NCBI RefSeq assembly: GCF_900177375.1
Contig: NZ_FWZU01000001.1
Span: 930,001-994,000, forward strand
Length of the DNA: 64,000 nt
Direction of reading: 5' to 3'
Source of the DNA: Desulfovibrio gilichinskyi
Lineage (GTDB): Bacteria > Desulfobacterota > Desulfovibrionia > Desulfovibrionales > Desulfovibrionaceae
Made by a program: the position numbers and the translations under genes. The notes beneath the pieces were generated by a model. The model worked only from the letters and a program-made list of their open reading frames with translations, made no database searches and was not told where the DNA came from. Position 1 is the first letter of the stretch. The number at the start of each line of letters is the position of its first letter. Below, piece by piece: positions 58,394 to 64,000 of this stretch.

Positions 58394-60370
58394 ATGACAA
58401 AACATAAACCAGAAATTCTTGCCCCGGCGGGCGATAAATCATCTTTCCTTGCTGCAATCGCAGCCGGAGCAGATGCGGTATACGCCGGACTTAAACATTT
58501 TTCCGCACGTATGGAAGCTGATAACTTCTCTACTACCGAACTTGCAGCTCTTGTTCAGCTCGGTAAGGAAAATGGCGTTAAGACCTATATCCCCATGAAC
58601 ACATTGATTAAACCTGACGATGTAGATTCCGCAGCCAGATTGCTGGACCGTGTCGCCCGGGAGGTCAAACCTGACGGAATTATTGTTCAAGACCTTGCAA
58701 TGCTTAATATTGCTAAGCAAATCGGTTATGAAGGACAAATAATTCTATCGACTCTCGCCAATGTGAGCCACCCTGAGGCACTTAAGGTTGCCGCTGAAAT
58801 GGGTGCATCCCGCGTTGTTCTTCCAAGAGAACTTAATCTGGAAGAAGTTAAACAGATGGCTGACGCCTGCCCTGAATCCATTACTCTTGAAACATTTGTT
58901 CACGGCGCCCTTTGCTACAGCGTTTCAGGACGCTGCTACTGGAGCTCATACTTCGGCGGAAAAAGCAGCCTTCGCGGACGCTGCGTTCAGCCATGCCGCA
59001 GGCTTTATGGAACCTCTTCCCGTAAAGATCAACCTAAACGTCTGTTCTCCTGCCTAGATTTAAGTCTGGACGTACTGACCAAACCTCTGCTTTCAATCCC
59101 TGAAGTTACTTCATGGAAAATTGAAGGTCGTAAAAAAGGCCCCCACTACGTTTATTATACTGTCACAGGTTATCGCATGCTGCGCGATCATCCTAATGAT
59201 GCTAAAATCCGTAAAACCGCAATGGAATTGCTGGAACTTGCTCTCAGCAGACCATCATCACATTCAACATTTCTGCCGCAGCGTCCGTTTATTCCGCTTG
59301 ATCCTAATAATGAGACCGCTTCCGGCTTTCTTATCGGTGTTACCAAGCAGGAAAAGAACGGAAAACCTTACTTCGAATGCCGTCAGGAACTTCTGAACGG
59401 CGATTTTCTGCGTATCGGTTATCAGGACCAGCCCGGACATCAGACCTTAAAAATCAAACGTCCTGTTCCAAAGCGCGGTAAAGTCTCTATTCCTGTTCAA
59501 GGTCTCGCCCGTTTAAAATCAGGAACCAGAGTTTTTCTGATTGACCGTCGCGAAGAAGGTCTGGTCAACGCTCTCAAGAAACTGGAAACAGCTCTTTCAA
59601 AAATTAAAGTTCCTGCAAAAACTTCCAGCTCGGTGCAGGTGGATCTTCCACATCCTTACTCCTCCACTGAACGTGTTCAGACTCTTTCTCTGCAAAGGAA
59701 TCCTCCGCGCGGAAAGAATAAGTACGGAACAGGCATCTGGCTTTCCGCCAATGCCCTCGACCGCACACCTAAACCGCTTGTATCAAAGATCTGGTGGCAC
59801 CTTCCTCCGGTCATCTGGCCTAATGAAGAATCTGAAATCAAACAGCTTGTCGCTTATTGCCTCGGACACGGAGCAACGGAATTTGTTCTCGGTTCACCGT
59901 GGCAGATCGGCCTTTTCCCTAAAGATGAAAATTTACATTTTCACGCCAGCCCGTTCTGTAATATGTCCAACCCGCTTGCACTGATGGAGCTTTATGAAAT
60001 GGGCTTCACTTCTGCATTTGTCAGCCCTGAGCTTTCAAAAGCGGATTATATGGCACTGCCGGAACACAGCCCGCTTCCTTTGGGGATCATTACTTCCGGC
60101 TTATGGCCGCTTGGTATTTCAAGGATCGTTGCTGAAGAAACTGAGCTTATGAGTCCTATCTACAGCCAGAAAAAAGAAGTCTGCTGGGTCAGAAAATATG
60201 GCCAGACCTATTGGGTTTACCCCGGCTGGGAACTGGACTTAGGAATTGTGACCAAGAAACTTGAAAGCGCAGGCTATTCAATGTTTCTGCAAATCACGGA
60301 ATCATGGCCTAAAGCCGTTCCGACTCCTAACAGAACCAGTACTTTCAATTGGGATCTGTCCTTGCTCTAA
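58394..60370 (+). CDS. U32 family peptidase
   Basis: A 658-residue protein with the U32 core: PEILAPAGDKSSFLAAIAAG at the N-terminus and the signature ETFVHGALCYSVSGRCYWSS with GRCVQPCRRLY, whose Cys residues may bind an Fe-S cluster. KIEGRKKGPHYVYYTVTGYR follows. Long U32 proteins with a C-terminal extension include RlhA, which hydroxylates 23S rRNA, and others linked to tRNA or ubiquinone hydroxylation; which role applies here is open. It is a single-gene unit with a terminator. Confidence 0.9.
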   Translation: MTKHKPEILAPAGDKSSFLAAIAAGADAVYAGLKHFSARMEADNFSTTELAALVQLGKENGVKTYIPMNTLIKPDDVDSAARLLDRVAREVKPDGIIVQDLAMLNIAKQIGYEGQIILSTLANVSHPEALKVAAEMGASRVVLPRELNLEEVKQMADACPESITLETFVHGALCYSVSGRCYWSSYFGGKSSLRGRCVQPCRRLYGTSSRKDQPKRLFSCLDLSLDVLTKPLLSIPEVTSWKIEGRKKGPHYVYYTVTGYRMLRDHPNDAKIRKTAMELLELALSRPSSHSTFLPQRPFIPLDPNNETASGFLIGVTKQEKNGKPYFECRQELLNGDFLRIGYQDQPGHQTLKIKRPVPKRGKVSIPVQGLARLKSGTRVFLIDRREEGLVNALKKLETALSKIKVPAKTSSSVQVDLPHPYSSTERVQTLSLQRNPPRGKNKYGTGIWLSANALDRTPKPLVSKIWWHLPPVIWPNEESEIKQLVAYCLGHGATEFVLGSPWQIGLFPKDENLHFHASPFCNMSNPLALMELYEMGFTSAFVSPELSKADYMALPEHSPLPLGIITSGLWPLGISRIVAEETELMSPIYSQKKEVCWVRKYGQTYWVYPGWELDLGIVTKKLESAGYSMFLQITESWPKAVPTPNRTSTFNWDLSLL

Positions 60371-60398
60371 TCGTCCTGACGCTTAGCAAAAATTGTTC

Positions 60399-60436
60399 CC
60401 GATGCGAATTTATAAATTCGCATCGGGATTTTTTTG
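60399..60436 (+). terminator. Terminator after the U32 gene
   Basis: CCCGATGCGAATTT/AAATTCGCATCGGG perfect hairpin followed by TTTTTTT, overlapping the end of the convergent gene's non-coding flank. Confidence 0.92.
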
Positions 60437-60437
60437 C

Positions 60438-60782
60438 TTAAAAAGTCCGCCCGTTCCACCCGAACATGGAACGTTCAAGATCACGAAATTCAATAAAAAC
60501 TCTAGTTCCCGGCACAGAAAATTCTGCGGTGATAAATTCACAAACAGATCTTGAAAGTTCTAAACATTTATCAGATTGCAATGAAATACTGGCCAGAGAA
60601 ACAAACACCGCCGGCTCATTACTGCCGGACAGAGACATACTTGCGTTTTGATGCAGTATTGCAGTCACGTAAATTTCCGGCTTACCCAGTATGACGGATA
60701 CAAATTTTGAAAGCTTCAAAACAAAGGCATCAGCCTCAGCTGTTTCAACTTTCAGATTTGTTTCAACTCTTATAAAAGGCAT
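60438..60782 (-). CDS. MIF-like tautomerase superfamily protein
   Basis: A 114-residue protein of macrophage migration inhibitory factor length. It starts MPFIRVETN, placing Pro2 as the catalytic base after Met removal. ILGKPEIYVTAILHQNASMS and SSNEPAVFVSLASIS-like 'GSNEPAVFVSLASIS' follow the MIF pattern, and it closes with MFGWNGRTF, where MIF has NVGWNNSTF. Known members are phenylpyruvate/dopachrome tautomerases. The natural substrate in bacteria is unclear. It lies 14 bases from the XRE gene on the same strand. Confidence 0.82.
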   Translation of the reverse strand: MPFIRVETNLKVETAEADAFVLKLSKFVSVILGKPEIYVTAILHQNASMSLSGSNEPAVFVSLASISLQSDKCLELSRSVCEFITAEFSVPGTRVFIEFRDLERSMFGWNGRTF

Positions 60783-60796
60783 ATATTACCTCCCGG

Positions 60797-61684
60797 TTAC
60801 GACCCTGCTTCCTGAATAAGTTTTTTTAAAAAAGCGGCGGCTGCCGGTCCTTTCAGAGATCTATCCCAAAGCTCGGTCACCATTTTTTCATGAAGAGCAA
60901 GTGCTTCCGGAGCAGATGTAATCATTGCTACGCCTAAACGAACGTTTGGGAATTCTCCAAGTCTGAACGGGCTGATAGCAAGTGTGGAACTTCCCGGCTG
61001 CCGGAAAATTTGAAAACTTGTACTTGGTATAGAATCCCGAAGTATTCCGATTTGAACACCGATAGGCTGTTTTTCCAGCATGTCGAGCACATTTTCCAAC
61101 TCTCGGCGAGCAATGGCCTTTCGCTCTTTTATTATATCCGGCGGTAAATCGTACGTACCGATAAAACCGTTTCGTAAGAATCTTTCAAGTTCTGCGGCAG
61201 AAACCAAACTGACAATACTCGGTTTGCGTTTTTGATAAGCTTTCTTGCGTTCTTTCAAAATTGCTAAAATTTCATCAACAGCTCTTCGAGCCTGACGTAA
61301 ATCAGGCAGTCCAGATGATAGACCTTCTTTTAAAACAACCGACAAGACTTCATCAAATTCATCTGTAGTAAGTAGATATGAAACCGGTCCGAACATGACA
61401 AATAAATGTTCCGAGACTGACTCCGCCTGCCTCATTCTTTCAAAAAAACTCACTGCAGACGAAACGTATTCAACCCCGACTCCCATTAATGATGTCAACG
61501 AGACTCCAAGAAGTTCAGCAATACTTTCAAGTGTTTCAAGCTTAGGAGGATCTCCTTTTTCATAACGGTAAAGAGCCGCGCGGGAAATACCTATCTTCGA
61601 AGCAATGTCTTCCGCGCTGTATTCACTACCGAGCCTGAAGGCCTTAAGTCTGTGTCCAATTTCTGTGGAGCTCAGTTCACCCAT
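60797..61684 (-). CDS. XRE family transcriptional regulator
   Basis: A 295-residue regulator. The N-terminal 70 residues form an XRE helix-turn-helix (YSAEDIASKIGISRAALYRY, then EKGDPPKLETLESIAELLG). The 220-residue C-terminal part probably senses a ligand; family not named (FMFGPVSYLLTTDEFDEVL-like, LPDLRQARRAVDEIL). It diverges from the TRAP transporter genes across 215 bases and likely controls them. The MIF-like gene is in the same unit. Confidence 0.85.
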   Translation of the reverse strand: MGELSSTEIGHRLKAFRLGSEYSAEDIASKIGISRAALYRYEKGDPPKLETLESIAELLGVSLTSLMGVGVEYVSSAVSFFERMRQAESVSEHLFVMFGPVSYLLTTDEFDEVLSVVLKEGLSSGLPDLRQARRAVDEILAILKERKKAYQKRKPSIVSLVSAAELERFLRNGFIGTYDLPPDIIKERKAIARRELENVLDMLEKQPIGVQIGILRDSIPSTSFQIFRQPGSSTLAISPFRLGEFPNVRLGVAMITSAPEALALHEKMVTELWDRSLKGPAAAAFLKKLIQEAGS

Positions 61685-61899
61685 TACATATCTCCATTAT
61701 ACTATATTAATAAGGCCACAAATGCTAAAGTAATTATAAGTTCTTTTGCCATCTTTGTGATCAATAATTACCCATATTCTCATTTTTGTGAATAGTTTTT
61801 TTATTTGTATCAAAAATAAGAATTTTCTTGACAATAAACGTTTTTATAATCCAATTTGTCTTATTCAAACCATTGCTGTTTTAATCAGGAGGCTACAAA

Positions 61900-62919
61900 A
61901 TGAAAATTTCAAAACGTATTGTTTCTATTGTGATGGCCATGTGCATGCTGCTCGGCGGTGTAATCTCTGCCAACGCTGCAAAATACGAAGCTCGCATCGG
62001 ACATCTCGAGTCCGCTCAGCAGCCACGTAACATAGGACTGTTAAAAGTCGCTAAACTTGTAAAAGAACGCACCAACGGTGACGTTGAATTTAAAATTTTC
62101 CCTTCTTCACAGCTTGGCAATCAGCGTCAGATGAACGAAGGCGTTCAGTTCGGTACTATTGAAGGTACAGTTTCTCCGGCTGCATTTCTTGGCGGATTCA
62201 ATCCTGCTGTATCTATTATGGACCTTCCTTTCCTGCTTCCTACCGACCGCGCTCAGGCACAGGAAATTCGTCAGGGTGCTTTAGGTAAAGCTCTTTTAAA
62301 AAGTTTCGATTCACGTGGTTTTAAAGCTGTTGCAACATGGCCTGACGGACGTAAAAACTTTACATCCAACAAGCCTCTTACAACTGTTGAATCATATAAA
62401 GGACAGCGTTTCCGTGTAATGGATTCCAAAATCCTGATTGAACAGTTTGCTGCAATCGGAGCATCTGCAATTGCTCTGCCTTTCGGAGAACTTTATACAT
62501 CACTCCAGAACGGCGTTATTGACGGTGAAGAAAATCCTCTTGATACCATCGCCAGCATGAAGTTTTATGAAGTTCAGAAATACCTTGTACTTTCAGAACA
62601 CGGCGCAATGGAAGATTTCTTCCTCTTTAACCCTGCATGGTGGAACAGCCTTCCTGAAAATTATCAGAAAATCATCGTTGATACTTTGATGGAAGTTATG
62701 CCCAGCGTTGAAGCCAATAAAGAACAGGCTCAGAAAGACGCTCTTGTCGTAATCAAAAAAGCAGGCGTAAAAGTCAGCCCCCTTTCAGATGCAGACCGCG
62801 AAACCATGCGCAATCTTATGTACCCCAAAACGAAAGCTGCCTACCTTGAACGTGCAGGTAGCGAAGGCGAAGAACTCATCAAACTATACGAATCAGAATA
62901 TAAACGTATTGTAAAATAA
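61900..62919 (+). CDS. TRAP transporter substrate-binding protein (DctP family)
   Basis: A 339-residue periplasmic binding protein with a signal peptide (MAMCMLLGGVISANAA). The DctP pattern includes KVAKLVKERTNGDVEFKIFP, SSQLGNQRQMNEGVQFGTIE and the carboxylate-binding segment KGQRFRVMDSKILIEQFAAIG, with NGVIDGEENPLDTI. The Arg of RFRVMDS is expected to hold the substrate's carboxylate. It captures an organic acid for the DctQM permease. GGAGG precedes the start. Expression relative to the permease may be raised by the hairpin after it. Confidence 0.94.
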   Translation: MKISKRIVSIVMAMCMLLGGVISANAAKYEARIGHLESAQQPRNIGLLKVAKLVKERTNGDVEFKIFPSSQLGNQRQMNEGVQFGTIEGTVSPAAFLGGFNPAVSIMDLPFLLPTDRAQAQEIRQGALGKALLKSFDSRGFKAVATWPDGRKNFTSNKPLTTVESYKGQRFRVMDSKILIEQFAAIGASAIALPFGELYTSLQNGVIDGEENPLDTIASMKFYEVQKYLVLSEHGAMEDFFLFNPAWWNSLPENYQKIIVDTLMEVMPSVEANKEQAQKDALVVIKKAGVKVSPLSDADRETMRNLMYPKTKAAYLERAGSEGEELIKLYESEYKRIVK

Positions 62920-62932
62920 TTGAGTTTAATAA

Positions 62933-62968
62933 AGGCGGGAAAGACTTGTCTTTCCCGCCTCTTTTTTT
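62933..62968 (+). terminator. Hairpin terminator between dctP and dctQ genes
   Basis: AGGCGGGAAAGAC-TT-GTCTTTCCCGCCT followed by T7 lies within the transporter operon. Partial termination here would give more binding protein than permease. The dctQ ribosome site AGGAG follows at once. Confidence 0.88.
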
Positions 62969-62980
62969 CAGGAGAAAATT

Positions 62981-63502
62981 ATGCGAAAGACACTGAATTC
63001 CATAATCGCAGGAATCAGGGCCGTTGAACGACTTCTTGTTATTTCTATAAATTTGATCATGGTCGCCCTCTATACTTTTAATGTATTGGTAAGAGAGATC
63101 TTTCCACAATATTCAAGTACTTTCGCATGGATAGATGAAGCCACCCGCTTGCTTATGGTCTGGGCTATATTCCTGTCTCTCGGCCTTGCTCTGGAACGCG
63201 GAAGACATGTAGCAGTAACAACTCTGCTTGAAAAACTTCCTGATATTCCTAAAAAAGTTATCTGCTTTGTTATCAACACTACCGGCATTGTCTTCAGCTG
63301 CTATCTTGCATGGCTCGGAGTTGCCCTTGTTAAGTTTGTTATGGGCACAGGACAGGTCAGCCCGACTCTGGGACTGCCCATGTACTGGCTCTACGTTGCG
63401 CCGACAATCGGTTTTGTACTTTTAGCTCTCAGATACGGACTTGAACTTGCCGGTATAAATGACCGCCACAATAAACCTATTACTATTGATCAAGCTAACT
63501 AA
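62981..63502 (+). CDS. TRAP transporter small permease (DctQ family)
   Basis: A 173-residue protein with four membrane segments and the DctQ pattern: WIDEATRLLMVWAIFLSLGL and ALERGRHVAVTTLLEKLPD. It forms the permease with DctM and receives the loaded binding protein. An AGGAG site precedes the ATG, after the hairpin. Confidence 0.92.
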   Translation: MRKTLNSIIAGIRAVERLLVISINLIMVALYTFNVLVREIFPQYSSTFAWIDEATRLLMVWAIFLSLGLALERGRHVAVTTLLEKLPDIPKKVICFVINTTGIVFSCYLAWLGVALVKFVMGTGQVSPTLGLPMYWLYVAPTIGFVLLALRYGLELAGINDRHNKPITIDQAN

Positions 63503-63516
63503 GGCGGTAAGATAAG

Positions 63517-64000
63517 ATGACTCCTGTAATAATTCTAATTGCTCTGACAATGCTCGTTTGCGGCTTTGAAATGCTGCTTGTTTTAGGTGTGCCTGCATTT
63601 TTAACCAAAGCTTTTCTTTTTCCAAGAATCCCTGATCCGGTACTCATTCAAAAACTGGTCGGCGGAATCAACGTTTCTACTCTGCTTGCTATTCCTTTTT
63701 TCATTTTTGCGGCAGAACTTATGGCCTCTGGACAGATTGCAAAAAGACTTACAGATCTGATCAAACATTTCACTGCTCATAGACTGGGCGGGATAGGTCA
63801 TACTACGGTTGTCGGCTCAATGGCCTTCGGTTCTGTTTCAGGATCAGCTCCGGCAACAGTCGCCGCCATGGGTAAACTCATGTATCCTGAACTGCGTAAA
63901 ACCGGATTCAGCGAGAAATTCAGTCTCGGGTTGATAGTTTCCAGCGCAGAAACAGCGTTACTCATTCCTCCAAGCATCACCCTGATTATTTACGGGTGGA
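63517..64000 (+). CDS. TRAP transporter large permease (DctM family), 5' part
   Basis: The first 161 residues of a DctM-type permease, cut by the window edge. The frame begins at ATG 63517 (AAGGCGGTAAG before it) and shows IPFFIFAAELMASGQIAKRL, VVGSMAFGSVSGSAPATVAA and AETALLIPPSITLIIYG, all typical of DctM. It carries the sodium-coupled transport activity. It follows dctQ by 14 bases. Confidence 0.93.
   Translation, partial: MTPVIILIALTMLVCGFEMLLVLGVPAFLTKAFLFPRIPDPVLIQKLVGGINVSTLLAIPFFIFAAELMASGQIAKRLTDLIKHFTAHRLGGIGHTTVVGSMAFGSVSGSAPATVAAMGKLMYPELRKTGFSEKFSLGLIVSSAETALLIPPSITLIIYGW

Noticed and set aside
61828-61850. TTGACA and TATAAT upstream of the TRAP binding protein as a sigma-70 promoter
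   Set aside because: The two boxes are perfect but only 11 bases apart, too close for a normal promoter. One of them may be part of another promoter.

Overview
The window reads as a chromosomal segment of a marine, sulfate-reducing Desulfovibrio-like bacterium. That placement is inferred from gene content: a nif operon with nifI1-nifI2 between nifH and nifD, sigma-54 promoters, EF-hand proteins, a TRAP transporter and a DsrE-like protein. No rRNA is present to fix the taxonomy. About the first 25.1 kb is one end of an integrated, lambda-like siphophage-type prophage. The rest is host backbone.

Prophage (1-25089). Leftward from the middle run replication and head genes: a CII-like regulator, a primase-helicase, both terminase subunits, a gpW-like connector, portal, a prohead protease/major capsid fusion, a DUF2190 decoration protein, then holin, endolysin and spanins. 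A 6.4 kb cargo island (about 5.96-12.33 kb) separates the large terminase from gpW. It holds stand-alone genes with their own terminators: a broken or frameshifted membrane/HEPN-like gene, a Rha regulator, a BRCT protein and a BrnT/BrnA toxin-antitoxin pair. The immunity region (18.3-22.5 kb) has a Cro-like and a CI-like gene and repeated 17-bp operators. A second cargo pair, TcmP plus a three-Cys DUF5131 protein, sits just behind the repressor. The integrase abuts tRNA-Arg(CCG), the likely attachment site.

Housekeeping stretch (25.1-36.6 kb). This holds MauE-like and rhodanese proteins, SRP RNA, a cupin, ribB behind an FMN riboswitch, a double-Cache chemoreceptor, a SLOG-like protein, a TonB-like hybrid and tRNA-Pro(GGG). 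Next come two paralogous EF-hand proteins with matching sigma-54 promoters and leader hairpins, then a repeat protein of unknown function.

Nitrogen fixation (36.7-50.7 kb). nifV diverges from nifH-nifI1-nifI2-nifD-nifK, a NifB-like pseudoenzyme, a [2Fe-2S] ferredoxin, a GNAT gene, nifE-nifN-nifB. A NifA-type activator faces the operon from its far end. The set gives dinitrogenase reductase, MoFe protein, the cofactor scaffold, NifB cofactor synthesis, homocitrate synthesis, ammonium-responsive PII control and transcription control.

Right flank (50.9-64 kb). This holds a PEP-CTERM-like surface protein, an acyltransferase, a DJ-1/PfpI protein, a DsrE-like protein, a proline dehydrogenase gene cut by one in-frame TAG, tRNA-Ser(GGA), pyrK-pyrD, a U32 peptidase, a bacterial MIF-like protein and an XRE regulator divergent from a TRAP transporter operon that runs off the window.

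The strongest candidates for new biology are the cysteine-less NifB paralogue in the nif operon, the TcmP-DUF5131 pair in the immunity region, and the cargo island placed behind a hairpin that is both a terminator and a ribosome-site mask.
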